Source of the DNA: DATAXI01 sp963756185
GTDB taxonomy: Bacteria > Verrucomicrobiota > Verrucomicrobiia > Chthoniobacterales > Chthoniobacteraceae
Assembly (NCBI GenBank): GCA_963756185.1
Contig: CAVWMS010000003.1
Coordinates: 62,001 to 126,000 of the forward strand
Direction: 5' to 3'
DNA length: 64,000 nt
Position numbers and translations under genes: made by a program. Below, in pieces: positions 1 to 8,479 of this stretch. The notes beneath the pieces were generated by a model. It ran no database searches. It worked only from the letters and a program-made list of their open reading frames with translations, and was not told the DNA's origin. Each line of letters starts with the position of its first letter. The stretch's first letter is position 1.

Positions 1-117
1 CGGGACGCTCCACCCTGGCGTACGCCAATGCCCATCGTCCGTGGACCTTGTTCGAAGGGAAACAGGGGTCAACTCTTGAAACTTGACAAAAGAGGGGCTC
101 GGGCTTGGAAACCCGCG

Positions 118-192
118 ATGGCCAGGCCGCTCGGCGTCGAGCTCCCCAGTCCTCTCTACCAGGCCACCGCGCGCGGAAATGATCTTAGGTGA
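118..192 (+). pseudogene. REP-associated (Y1) transposase, N-terminal remnant
   Basis: The 24-residue translation MARPLGVELPSPLYQATARG + NDLR, then a stop, closely matches the start of REP-associated tyrosine transposases (usually MARPLR.E..GALYHVTARGN). The catalytic HUH and Tyr regions, which lie further downstream in intact family members, are absent, so this is a dead fragment. The preceding bases (about 68-95, GTCAACTCTTGAAACTTGAC) resemble the leader often found before such transposases. The stretch 1-117 holds nothing else recognisable. Confidence 0.7.
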
Positions 193-404
193 ATAGCGGC
201 GACTCCATTCGCCTTCGGGCGGCGGGGCCGGGGAACGGCGTCTTCAGGAATCCGGCCCGGAGAGCGGCGGACCCGCCTCCATGTCCCGGAGCCTGGACAT
301 CGCCCCTCCAACACCTCATTTAAATCGCTGATATCGGAAATGAATAATTCACTGTTCAGTGAGGAATGCGGAAAAAGTGAACAACATCGCCATTCCCCTT
401 GCAA
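193..404. other. Intergenic stretch with no gene seen
   Basis: No convincing coding sequence on either strand between the transposase remnant and the AbiE-like pair. An 82-codon open frame on the minus strand has no start signal, odd composition and no recognisable motif, and is treated as chance. Confidence 0.5.
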
Positions 405-449
405 ATGATACTTTTTTATGCTTTTTTACTTGCAAGTGCAATATATACT
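398..449 (+). promoter_or_regulatory. A+T-rich upstream region with repeated CTTGCAA sites
   Basis: An abruptly A+T-rich block precedes the AbiE-like pair. CTTGCAA occurs at 398-404 and again at 429-435, 31 bases apart (about three helical turns); the second lies inside the perfect palindrome ACTTGCAAGT (428-437). A TATACT hexamer lies at 444-449. AbiEi antitoxins are known to autoregulate by binding inverted repeats at their own promoter, so these are plausible operator sites. That they function as such is inference. Confidence 0.4.
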
Positions 450-1493
450 TTGAGTAATAATATCACAATTCAATCCCAGATCGAACTCGAGGAGGCCGTC
501 GAAAAACGGCTCCACGCGCTTGATCTTCCTGGCATGCGCCTCTCTCCAGAGCGCCCCTTGCCGGGCCTCTCAGATGCAGGCGTGGATCTTTGGGTCCGGG
601 CAGAACTCGATGGGCGCCCGACGCTCTTCGCCGTCCAGTGCAAACTGCACCCCTCAAACCGTGATGTGGAACGCCTGAAGCATGCTGCCGGAAACACCGC
701 TCCCCTTTTGGCAGCGGTGCATCTGCCGAAGCCGTTACTCGAGCGGTGCCGCCAACTCGGCGTCAGTTGTCTCGACCTCAACGGCAACCTCTATTTGCGA
801 CAACCGGGCTTGATCGTGGATTGGGAGCGTCCCGCAAAACGATTTCGTTCGCCTGATCCTGAACGGAATCTCTTCTCTGGCAAGAGCAGCCGGCTGGCAC
901 GCGTGTTGTTGAGCTTTCCGGACCGAAGATGGAAGCAAAGCGAGTTGGCTCAGACTACAGAGTGCAGCGGCGGTCTGATCTCCCGGTTGGCTAGGGAATA
1001 CGCGCGGCTTGGTTGGGTGGAAGGCTCTTGGGGAGACTGGACCTTAACCCAGGCCGACGCGCTTCTTGATGCCTGGGCCGCCGCCGACAATTGGAATAAA
1101 CGCGGCACGCTCCGCCAATATTCCTGCCTTGAGCGCGATCCGGAAAAGCTAGCCAGGAAATTCCTGCAGAGCAGCCGCGGAAAGATCGCGTTTACCCAAT
1201 GGTTCGCGGCGGAACATCGCCATCCCTACACAGAACTGCCAGTCGTCTCCGTTTACCGGCCGCAATTTCCGGAACCGGCGATATTGGAGGCCCTCGATCT
1301 TCGGGAAGTGCCGAACGGGGGACGACTCTGGGTGATCGTGCCCCATGATGAAGGCGTCTTTCAGGCGACGCGAGAGGCGAACGGATTTCCGCTCGTTTGC
1401 GACATCCAAATCCATCTCGATCTGTTGCAGGTAGGTCTCCGGGGTCCAGATGCGGCTCGCGCTCTTCGGCAATGGGAGGGATTTCGCCGGTGA
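450..1493 (+). CDS. AbiEi-like antitoxin/regulator with nuclease-fold N-terminus and winged helix
   Basis: Likely regulator or antitoxin of a type IV (AbiE-like) toxin-antitoxin pair. The first ~110 residues contain a VDLW...TLFAVQCK pattern resembling the core strands of the PD-(D/E)xK restriction-nuclease fold, with Gln where the catalytic acid would be. Next come CLDLNGN-type strands and, around residues 150-215, a winged-helix region (LLSFPDRRWKQSELA...GGLISRLAREY...GWV). This layout is seen in proteins annotated as AbiEi-family antitoxins. The TTG at 450 is preferred because upstream in-frame codons (from TTG 399) translate the A+T-rich promoter-like block, but the start is uncertain. 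The next gene begins inside its stop codon, so the two are translationally coupled. Confidence 0.6.
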   Translation: MSNNITIQSQIELEEAVEKRLHALDLPGMRLSPERPLPGLSDAGVDLWVRAELDGRPTLFAVQCKLHPSNRDVERLKHAAGNTAPLLAAVHLPKPLLERCRQLGVSCLDLNGNLYLRQPGLIVDWERPAKRFRSPDPERNLFSGKSSRLARVLLSFPDRRWKQSELAQTTECSGGLISRLAREYARLGWVEGSWGDWTLTQADALLDAWAAADNWNKRGTLRQYSCLERDPEKLARKFLQSSRGKIAFTQWFAAEHRHPYTELPVVSVYRPQFPEPAILEALDLREVPNGGRLWVIVPHDEGVFQATREANGFPLVCDIQIHLDLLQVGLRGPDAARALRQWEGFRR

Positions 1494-2308
1494 AGCGGCC
1501 ACACTTTCACGCTTATCACCGCGACGACACGGCTCGCAGCGAAGCGGCACTGCTCACCGTGTGGCCCCGGCTCGCGGATTTCCACGACGATCTGGTACTC
1601 ATTGGCGGCTTGGTTCCCCGCTACCTCTGCCGTCCGCTAGACGACGCATTGGAAGCTCGCACGCTCGATGTCGATTTTGCGATCGCTCTTGCCGCGGGCG
1701 GCGCCATATACGAGCCGCTGTCGCAGCGGTTGGTAAGTGAGGACTTCGTGCGGAAGGAAGGCCGCTTTGAGAAAACGATTCCTGGTGGAACCCTTTACGT
1801 CGATTTCCTCACGGAACGTCCTTCTCCTTCCGCTCCCAACTCCGCGCAAGTGGACAATGTTACGATGAGCGCATTTTTCGGAATCGATCGGGCTTTGCGG
1901 ATTTTTCGAGAAGTGCGGATTGAAGGAAAAGACCTAAGCGGAGCCAATGCCCGGGAAACCGTGAAGGTCTGTGATGTTGGCCCCTTCCTTTGTCTGAAAC
2001 TCCAGGCATACGCGCAGCGCGCTGAGCCGAAGGATGTTTTCGACGCCATCCATACAGTGCTTGCCTATGACCAGGGCGTCGTCGCCGCCGCGGAAGCATT
2101 TCAAGCAGAGGTCGATGTGAATCTCGCCTATCCGATTGCAAAGAGAGTGCTCGAAGAGCGATTCTCCCATGAAAAAGATACAGGACCAATGGCTTACACC
2201 AGGTTCTGTTCCGAGGGATCAACTTTCCCGAACAACGAGGACGCGGAGTTCCGGCGTAGCCAGCTTGCTGCCGATGCCGTGACGGTAGCCCGCCGCCTTT
2301 CGAGATAA
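1490..2308 (+). CDS. AbiEii-like nucleotidyltransferase toxin
   Basis: Predicted nucleotidyltransferase of the AbiEii/DUF1814 type, the toxin half of type IV toxin-antitoxin systems. The motif LIGGLVPRYL followed by TLDVDFAIAL gives the G-G and D-x-D signature of the polymerase-beta nucleotidyltransferase fold near residues 30-65. A later Lys-rich helix (FLCLKLQAYAQR..PKDVFDA) matches the conserved K/D segment of AbiEii proteins. The GTG at 1490 overlaps the TGA of the preceding gene (GTGA) and has a GGGAGGG ribosome-binding site at 1474-1480; an upstream ATG at 1472 would lie on that site. The family's toxins act by nucleotidyl transfer onto an essential target; the target here is unknown. 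Confidence 0.65.
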   Translation: MKRPHFHAYHRDDTARSEAALLTVWPRLADFHDDLVLIGGLVPRYLCRPLDDALEARTLDVDFAIALAAGGAIYEPLSQRLVSEDFVRKEGRFEKTIPGGTLYVDFLTERPSPSAPNSAQVDNVTMSAFFGIDRALRIFREVRIEGKDLSGANARETVKVCDVGPFLCLKLQAYAQRAEPKDVFDAIHTVLAYDQGVVAAAEAFQAEVDVNLAYPIAKRVLEERFSHEKDTGPMAYTRFCSEGSTFPNNEDAEFRRSQLAADAVTVARRLSR

Positions 2309-2390
2309 GGTTGGCTGACCAACACTGCCCGAATCCGCTTGCCCTTTACGTCCTGTGCGGGAAAACTAGCACCTCCAACACGCCCCTCCT

Positions 2391-2969
2391 ATGAAGAACG
2401 ATTCATCTCGGAAATCCCGGTTTATATTCGGCGCCGGCGCCATCATGGTCGCCCTCCTTTTAGCCGGCTATGCGGGCGCCCAGGAAACCAACACTGATTC
2501 AGATGGCTTTCTCGGAATTCCCTGGGGCTCGAGCATCCAAAACGCCAGGGCATCGATGGACCGCCAGATGGATCTCTCCTTTTTGACACAGACCGACAAC
2601 GCGCTTGATTACACCAGTGGAACTTTTGGCACTTTTCCCGTCCAGAATTGGCACCTCGTCTTCTCCGGCGGCAAGCTTTGGCAGGTCGTCGTCACCTATC
2701 CCTATCTAATCGTCAAAAACAATGAAGGATGGCCGCTCGACAAGCAGTGTGCAAAGCTTACCGAGTTGCTTACTGAAAAGTACGGCGATGGCCGGCACAC
2801 GAAGGCGCGAGGTTCAAGTACCACGACCTGGTCGATCCCCGAAACCTCGGCCTCGAAGGGTAAAAAGACGATCACTTTGCTTTACGATTGGAGAAATAGT
2901 CACTTTACGCTGACTTACACCGACAATTACTACAAGGACCTCGGCCAATCATCCGGAAACAATCTTTGA
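2391..2969 (+). CDS. Secreted protein of unknown function
   Basis: 192 residues with a clear signal peptide (charged N-terminus, then GAGAIMVALLLAGYAGA before a likely AQE cleavage site). The mature part begins with FLGIPWGSS, a pattern seen at the start of many small uncharacterised exported proteins that have a strand-rich fold. No catalytic motif, Cys pair or lipobox is visible. It is flanked by about 80 bases upstream and 115 downstream and is not obviously part of an operon. Function unknown. Confidence 0.6.
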   Translation: MKNDSSRKSRFIFGAGAIMVALLLAGYAGAQETNTDSDGFLGIPWGSSIQNARASMDRQMDLSFLTQTDNALDYTSGTFGTFPVQNWHLVFSGGKLWQVVVTYPYLIVKNNEGWPLDKQCAKLTELLTEKYGDGRHTKARGSSTTTWSIPETSASKGKKTITLLYDWRNSHFTLTYTDNYYKDLGQSSGNNL

Positions 2970-3084
2970 CCGATTGCCGCCTTTGCGCTGAACCCTCACT
3001 TTAAAGCCGTAATGGATGCTGCGTTCCTCCTAAAACGCGCCAAATGCCTCGTATGCCAATTTACACCTGGAGCATTCTTAAACC

Positions 3085-5304
3085 ATGATTTCAAAAGCCG
3101 TGTTCTTTTTTTTGGCCGCGAATTTCTGGCTCTCCAGCGTCTCGGCTGGCGATTTGGTTCTTTGGTATCGGCAGCCGGCGAAAGATGCGATCACCGAAGG
3201 GCTGCCAATCGGCAATGGGCGGCTGGGTGGACTTGTTCTCGGAGATCCGGCTCGGGAGCGGATCGTCCTGGATGAAGACAGCTTGTGGACCGGCGATGAA
3301 AACCCATCCGGCGATTATAATACGATGGGCGCATATCAATACCTTGGCGACCTGTTCGTCAATTTACCCGGCCACGGGGCGCCTTCCGCTTATCAACGCG
3401 ACCTCGATATCTCCCGGGCGCTCGCTCACGTCAGCTACACGGCGAACGGCGTCAAATATCAGCGCGAAATCTTTTGCAGTCATCCGGCAGGCGTGCTGGT
3501 GGCGCGATTTACCGCCGACAAACCTGGGAGCTACACCGGCGGCATTGATTTGAAGGATTCACACGGGGCGCAAACGATCGCTTCGAAAAATGAATCGGCC
3601 TTCTCGGGAGCGCTGGCCAATGGATTGAAATACGAATGCCGCCTCACCCTGCTGCCAGACGGCGGTTCCGTTTCGGCAAATGGTTCAACCCTCGAATTCA
3701 AGAATTGCAACGGCTTCACCCTGCTGATCGCCGCGGGAACCGATTATGCGATGGACTACGCCGCGCATTTTCGCGGCAAAGATCCTCACGCGGATATCGT
3801 TGCGCGCTTGGAATCCGCTTCGCGCCGGAATTATGACGAATTGAAATCCACGCACCTAAGTGACTTTCAGTCGCTGTTCAATCGCATGAGCTTGAACCTC
3901 GGTGCGTCGTCCTCCAGCCAGCGCTCGCTGCCGACAGACCAGCGCAAAATCGCCGCTGCGAAAACGGTTGATCCTGAAATGGAGGAACTCCTGTTTCAAT
4001 ACGGTCGTTATTTGATGATTTCCTGTTCGCGTCCCGGCGGTTTGCCCGCGAACCTGCAGGGACTCTGGAACGATTCGAACGATCCCCCATGGCATTCCGA
4101 TTATCATACGAACATCAATATAGAGATGAATTACTGGCCGGTGGAGGTCGCAAATCTCTCCGAGTGCCATCTGCCCTTATTTGGCCTGGTTTCCAGTCAA
4201 CTCCCTGCCTGGCGCGAGGCCGCGGATGCGGCGCCGGATTTGGAAACGCCATCGGGCGCAATGACCACGCGCGGTTTTGCCGTCCGCACTTCGCATAACA
4301 TCTTCGGCGGCATGGGCTGGAAATGGGATAAGACCGCGAATGCCTGGTATTGCCAGGATTTCTGGGAACATTTCGCGTTCACGGGCGACGTGAACTTTCT
4401 CCGGAGCGTCGCCTATCCGGTAATGAAGGAAACCTGCGAGTTTTGGGAGGATCACTTGAAGACATTGCCGGACGGCAGACTGGTCGTGCCCAATGGCTGG
4501 TCCCCCGAACACGGGCCCATCCAGGACGGCGTAAGCTATAACCAGGAAATCATCTGGGACTTGTTCGACAATTACGTTCGTGCTTGCGACGCGCTTGGAA
4601 TCGACCAGGATTACCGCGACAAGATCGCCGCCATGCGCGACAGGCTCGTCACCCCCGGGATCGGCAGTTGGGGGCAATTGCTCGAATGGATGCGGGAATT
4701 GCACGATCCCGAATTGGATACGCCCAACGATCATCACCGGCACACCTCACATCTCTTTGCCCTCTATCCCGGCCACCAGATCAGCGTCTTTAATACTCCC
4801 GCGCTCGCGAAGGCGGCAAAGGTTTCGCTCGACGCCCGCGGCCTTACAGGAGGAGACGTCCGCGAATGGTCGCTGGCCTGGCGCACCGCCCTTTACGCCC
4901 GCCTGCGCGACGGCGAGGACGCGCATCACATGGTTCAGCAGATGTTTGCCGAACGCGACCCGGGCCGGCACGACTATTTCACATGCCCCAACTTATTCGG
5001 GTATCATCCGCCGATGCAGATTGACGGCGATTTTGGTGTCACCGCCGGCATTTGCGAAATGCTGTTGCAAAGCCAGGACGGCGAATTGGATTTGCTGCCC
5101 GCTTTGCCGCCCGAATGGCCCGACGGTTCGGTAACCGGCCTGCGCGCCCGCGGCGAATTTGAAGTGGACGAACACTGGAGCGGCGGAAAATTGACTTTCG
5201 CCACGATCCGCTGCGCCGCCGGCGCAACCGTGCAAGTACGCTGCGGCGACACAGTGAAGCGAATACAAATCAAACCCGGCCAAGCGGTAAATTTTTCGCC
5301 CTAG
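3085..5304 (+). CDS. GH95-family glycoside hydrolase (alpha-L-fucosidase-like), secreted
   Basis: 739 residues with a signal peptide (residues 1-21, ending SVSA). The mature start LWYRQPAKDAITEGLPIGNG and the following DEDSLWTG are hallmarks of the GH95 N-terminal domain. Further diagnostics are NLQGLWN, the NGWSPEHG block, HRHTSHLFALYPG, WSLAWRTALYARL and QIDGDFG.TAGICEMLLQSQ, which form the (alpha/alpha)6 barrel. GH95 inverts alpha-1,2-L-fucosyl or alpha-L-galactosyl linkages using a Glu acid and Asn-activated water; fucose versus galactose cannot be decided here. It is slightly shorter than typical members (~780). It stands alone, ending immediately before a convergent small gene, and probably scavenges plant or host glycans outside the cytoplasm. 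Confidence 0.9.
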   Translation: MISKAVFFFLAANFWLSSVSAGDLVLWYRQPAKDAITEGLPIGNGRLGGLVLGDPARERIVLDEDSLWTGDENPSGDYNTMGAYQYLGDLFVNLPGHGAPSAYQRDLDISRALAHVSYTANGVKYQREIFCSHPAGVLVARFTADKPGSYTGGIDLKDSHGAQTIASKNESAFSGALANGLKYECRLTLLPDGGSVSANGSTLEFKNCNGFTLLIAAGTDYAMDYAAHFRGKDPHADIVARLESASRRNYDELKSTHLSDFQSLFNRMSLNLGASSSSQRSLPTDQRKIAAAKTVDPEMEELLFQYGRYLMISCSRPGGLPANLQGLWNDSNDPPWHSDYHTNINIEMNYWPVEVANLSECHLPLFGLVSSQLPAWREAADAAPDLETPSGAMTTRGFAVRTSHNIFGGMGWKWDKTANAWYCQDFWEHFAFTGDVNFLRSVAYPVMKETCEFWEDHLKTLPDGRLVVPNGWSPEHGPIQDGVSYNQEIIWDLFDNYVRACDALGIDQDYRDKIAAMRDRLVTPGIGSWGQLLEWMRELHDPELDTPNDHHRHTSHLFALYPGHQISVFNTPALAKAAKVSLDARGLTGGDVREWSLAWRTALYARLRDGEDAHHMVQQMFAERDPGRHDYFTCPNLFGYHPPMQIDGDFGVTAGICEMLLQSQDGELDLLPALPPEWPDGSVTGLRARGEFEVDEHWSGGKLTFATIRCAAGATVQVRCGDTVKRIQIKPGQAVNFSP

Positions 5305-5562
5305 CTAATGCATCACCAGCAAATTTTGCCCTTCATCAAACCGGATGCGCTCGATAAGCTCTTCGTTGAGTTGCAGATTTTCATTTTTGGCTCTTCCATC
5401 TTCGACCGCCGGGTAGACGATCCTGAAACTATCCTCGCTGGCTGTGTAATGGACGGCGCCCAGAAAAGGTACGCCTGCGACTGTGAATGTGATCGAGCGA
5501 CCGGCGAATCGCTCAAGTTCTTCTTTGGTCATGGGGGTGGCTGGGGTATTCAAAGCGAGCAT
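5305..5562 (-). CDS. Small protein of unknown function
   Basis: 85 residues, acidic and strand-rich (SITFTVAGVPFLGAVHYTAS...SFRIVYPAVEDG), with a second possible start at MTKEELERF (11 codons in). No signal peptide or known motif. It ends one base from the stop of the convergent GH95 gene. The opposite-strand frame of similar length has much less protein-like composition and is rejected. A TATACT box just upstream would leave almost no leader. Confidence 0.5.
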   Translation of the reverse strand: MLALNTPATPMTKEELERFAGRSITFTVAGVPFLGAVHYTASEDSFRIVYPAVEDGRAKNENLQLNEELIERIRFDEGQNLLVMH

Positions 5563-5564
5563 GC

Positions 5565-5579
5565 CTATACGTAGTATAG
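5565..5579. promoter_or_regulatory. Inverted repeat CTATAC-GTA-GTATAG next to a small gene's start
   Basis: Perfect 6-bp arms separated by 3 bases, lying 2-17 bases upstream of the minus-strand ATG at 5562. The minus strand reads TTGACA (about 5592-5597) then TATACT, but only 13 bases apart, so the pair is not a normal sigma-70 promoter. A repressor site or a promoter overlap is possible. Confidence 0.3.
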
Positions 5580-5726
5580 CGTAGAAATTTCTGTCAAGCC
5601 TTTCTCTCCGTATTTTTACGCATTCTTTTCAGCCCGAGTCCCGCCTTCCCACCCCCTAAATACTGCGAAATTGCACACTTTTCGTGCAAAAAACGCGACA
5701 AAAACCCCTCCAAAAACCCTCCCAAA

Positions 5727-7193
5727 ATGCTTCATCCACACTCAAATGACCGCGCCGCCCTGGCTGATCTGGCCAGAAAAGCCATGGTCGATTACGGCCT
5801 CGAACCCGACTACCCTCCCCCCGCCCTGTCGCAATTGGCCGCCATCGCCGCCCCAGCGCAACCCATTGGCGTCCTGCGTGATATGCGCGACCTGCTTTGG
5901 GCCTCGATCGACAATGACGATTCCCGCGACCTCGACCAGCTCACCGTCGCCGAGCCCCTGGCAAACGGCCGCACCCGCATCCTCGTGGCCGTCGCCAACG
6001 TCGATGCCCTGGTCCCCCAATCCACCCCCCTCGACGCCCACGCAACCCTCAACACGACATCGGTTTACACGCCGGGCGCCATTTTTCCGATGCTCCCGGA
6101 AAAGCTCTCAACCGGCCTCACTTCGCTGAATGAAGACGAGGACCGCATCGCCGTCGTGGCGGACATGGTTTTCGACCCCGACGGCGCAATGAGCGCCTCC
6201 GAAATTTATCGCGCGCAGGTCCGCAATCGCGCGAAGCTGGCCTATCATTCAATGGCGGCGTGGCTGGATGGGAAAGGGCCTGCACCGCAACGTGTTAGCG
6301 AGACGGCGGGCCTGGCGGAGAACCTGCGGCTGCAGGACCGCATTGCGCAGCAGCTTTTCACGTTGCGGCACCGGCGCGGGGCGCTCTGCCTGGAGACGAT
6401 TGAAACGCGCGCGCTGTTCGATGGCGATGCGCTGCGCGGGCTGGACCGGGACCGGTCGGATCGCGGCACGCAATTGATCGAGGATTTCATGATCGCGGCG
6501 AACGGGGCGACGGCGGGATTTCTGAAATCGAAACAATTTCCCTCGTTTCGGCGCGTGCTGCGCTCACCGGAGCGCTGGGAGCGGATAGCGCGTCTGGCGG
6601 CCGGATTCGGCGCGCGCCTGCCCGCGACGCCCGATTCCCTGGCGCTGGAGACTTTCCTTTCCGCGCGGCGCGCGGCCGATCCGGAGAGATTCCCGGACCT
6701 GTCGCTCACTGTCATCAAGCTGATTGGACGCGGGGAATATGATCTCTACCTGCCGGGAGGAGAAGCTCCGGGACACTTCGGGCTCGCGGTGCGCGACTAC
6801 ACGCACTCGACGGCGCCGAATCGGCGATTCCCCGACTTACTTACGCAGCGTTTGCTCAAAGCGGCGCTTGATAGCGGGTCGCCACCTTATTCGGTCGGGG
6901 AACTTGGGCGACTTGCCACGCATTGCACGGACCAGGAGGATGCGGCGGCAAAAGTCGAGCGGCGGATGCGAAAGTCGGCGGCGGCGTTGCTGCTCTCGCG
7001 GCGCATCGGGCAAAGATTTGACGCGATCGTGACCGGCGCATCAGAGAAAGGGACGTGGGTGCGCATTTTTCATCCGCCCGCGGAAGGGCGGCTAGAACGC
7101 GGCTGCGAAGGGCGCGACGTGGGCGACCATTTATCGGTAACCTTGGTTCACACCGACTTCGTGCGGGGTTATATCGATTTCGCGTGCGACTGA
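5727..7193 (+). CDS. RNB-domain 3'-5' exoribonuclease (RNase II/R-like)
   Basis: 488 residues that are almost entirely an RNB catalytic domain. The motif IDNDDSRDLDQL (residues 61-72) gives the Asp cluster that binds the two Mg ions in RNase II/R, in the DSRDLDQ version typical of a short, stand-alone bacterial subfamily. Also present are the GGEAPGHFGLAVRDYTHSTA-type motif (YTHSTAPNRR.PDL) and an RNB-like C-terminus. The cold-shock and S1 RNA-binding domains of RNase R are missing, so substrate choice may differ. Predicted cytoplasmic role: processive degradation of single-stranded RNA. The last 25 bases overlap the convergent thioredoxin-like gene. Confidence 0.85.
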   Translation: MLHPHSNDRAALADLARKAMVDYGLEPDYPPPALSQLAAIAAPAQPIGVLRDMRDLLWASIDNDDSRDLDQLTVAEPLANGRTRILVAVANVDALVPQSTPLDAHATLNTTSVYTPGAIFPMLPEKLSTGLTSLNEDEDRIAVVADMVFDPDGAMSASEIYRAQVRNRAKLAYHSMAAWLDGKGPAPQRVSETAGLAENLRLQDRIAQQLFTLRHRRGALCLETIETRALFDGDALRGLDRDRSDRGTQLIEDFMIAANGATAGFLKSKQFPSFRRVLRSPERWERIARLAAGFGARLPATPDSLALETFLSARRAADPERFPDLSLTVIKLIGRGEYDLYLPGGEAPGHFGLAVRDYTHSTAPNRRFPDLLTQRLLKAALDSGSPPYSVGELGRLATHCTDQEDAAAKVERRMRKSAAALLLSRRIGQRFDAIVTGASEKGTWVRIFHPPAEGRLERGCEGRDVGDHLSVTLVHTDFVRGYIDFACD

Positions 7194-8017
7194 TCCGGAG
7201 CGGCGAGCTTTGACCTTAGCTGGGCGATTTGCTTTTCCCTGTCTTTTGATGGACCCCATGGGTCGAAATCGAACTTATCGCCAAGTTTCTCCCTTAGTAT
7301 ATTGGCCACGGCTATCCTCACCGCTAGATCAGGGTCTTGCAGGCCGTCGATGACGGCGTTTGGATTACTTGAGGCCAGTTTGCCAAGATAGCCGGTGGCA
7401 AAGTTCTGAGCCGCAGGTTCGCCACGGCCCAAAAAGCCGAAGGCCTGCTGGCAGAGGCCGGCCTGCGCGGCGGGATCATTGGCAGCGGCCTGTTTTTCGA
7501 GCGTCTGCAATTGTTCCTGCGTCTTGCGCACCTGCTGCGCGATGTCGGCGGCTTTCTTCTCCCCGTCTTTCAGCCAGTCGACGAATGTCAGCGCATCGGT
7601 GGCGCCGACCTGCCGCGAGATTTCATCTCCGCGCTCGTTGACCAAAAGAAATGCCGGGACCCCGTCGATGCCGAACTGTTTCACCAAGTCCTCCTCCTGG
7701 TCGTAGTCGACCTTGATGTGGGTCAACGGGGCGATTTGCATACGCACGGTGGGATCGGCGAGCGTGGTGCGATCCATTTCCTTGCAGAAGCCGCACCATG
7801 TCGCGTCGAAGTAGAGCAGAATCGGCGTATCGGAGGGAGTGGCGTCGGGCTTGAAGGGCGGGACGTGGGACTGCCAATCCCACGCAATGGGCGTCTCGGG
7901 GGTTTGCGCCCAGCCCGCGATAGGCAATGCCGCCAGCAGGCCGGCGGCGACATAACTTAGCCAAGAAGCCCTGGTGGCAAGCGTCCGCGTCACGGAGGAA
8001 TTCTTCAGGAAAATCAA
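7169..8017 (-). CDS. Thioredoxin-fold protein with C-terminal HEAT-like segment, exported
   Basis: 282 residues: an N-terminal hydrophobic signal segment (ending GWAQ), then a thioredoxin fold with WCGFC (Cys75/Cys78) and the cis-Pro loop GVPAF. This is the DsbD-gamma/thioredoxin_7 type that faces the periplasm. A Gln-rich helix (~155-180) and a C-terminal region (residues ~215-255, NAVIDGLQDPDLAVRIAVAN) that looks like a HEAT repeat follow. The enzyme could reduce or isomerise disulfides of exported proteins; the CGFC dipeptide gives no firm direction. Its 3' end overlaps the RNB ribonuclease gene tail-to-tail. Confidence 0.75.
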   Translation of the reverse strand: MIFLKNSSVTRTLATRASWLSYVAAGLLAALPIAGWAQTPETPIAWDWQSHVPPFKPDATPSDTPILLYFDATWCGFCKEMDRTTLADPTVRMQIAPLTHIKVDYDQEEDLVKQFGIDGVPAFLLVNERGDEISRQVGATDALTFVDWLKDGEKKAADIAQQVRKTQEQLQTLEKQAAANDPAAQAGLCQQAFGFLGRGEPAAQNFATGYLGKLASSNPNAVIDGLQDPDLAVRIAVANILREKLGDKFDFDPWGPSKDREKQIAQLRSKLAAPDQSHAKSI

Positions 8018-8220
8018 GCCGGAGTCGATTCAATTCTTGCATCCTGAGAAGATTGGTTCCTGTCAGGATTCGACGCCTGCCCCCTGGTGTCCGGCCAGGC
8101 GAATATGGAATATCCGGTCCAGCGCCGAATGAAATTTGACAGCGAATCAGCCGTGGGGCAAACATCAGACATGACCAGCGCTTTTCCTGCACTTCGCACC
8201 GCCCCTATTACTCGGAAACA

Positions 8221-8460
8221 GAAGCATTTGGTCATGATTCGCAGCCTGCTAGTTTCCAAAAGTCAAAGAGGACGCGACACTCCAGAGTGAGATGGAAACG
8301 CTGGAAAGGCAAATGTTCAATGTTAAGATATGACCCCATTGTTTCCATTACCATTGTTTCCATTTTAAATGTTCAATGTTAAGATATGACCCCATTGTTT
8401 CCATTCCATTGTTTCCATTAAGATATGACCCCATTGTTTCCATTGAAGCATTTGGTCATG
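8221..8460. repeat. Repeat cassette: flanking 16-bp direct repeats around nested tandem repeats
   Basis: GAAGCATTTGGTCATG occurs at 8221-8236 and 8445-8460. Between them a 39-base unit (8311-8349 and 8367-8405, identical, starting AAATGTTCAATGTTAAGATA) is present twice, a shorter 25-base copy of its second half lies at 8420-8444, and ATTGTTTCCATT recurs five times. The TTAAGATATGACCCC core resembles leader sequences found next to REP-associated transposases; no transposase is present here. The stretch 8018-8220 before it has no gene. Confidence 0.75.
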
Positions 8461-8479
8461 TGAGAATGGCCGTGTTTAG

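Noticed and set aside
5308..5574. 88-codon plus-strand frame opposite the small protein gene
   Set aside because: Opposite-strand frame at 5305-5562 has far more protein-like sequence and a plausible start; the plus frame has neither motif nor ribosome-binding site.
8306..8444. Repeat array as a CRISPR
   Set aside because: No regular unique spacers between the repeats; units are joined or nested, and no cas gene is near.
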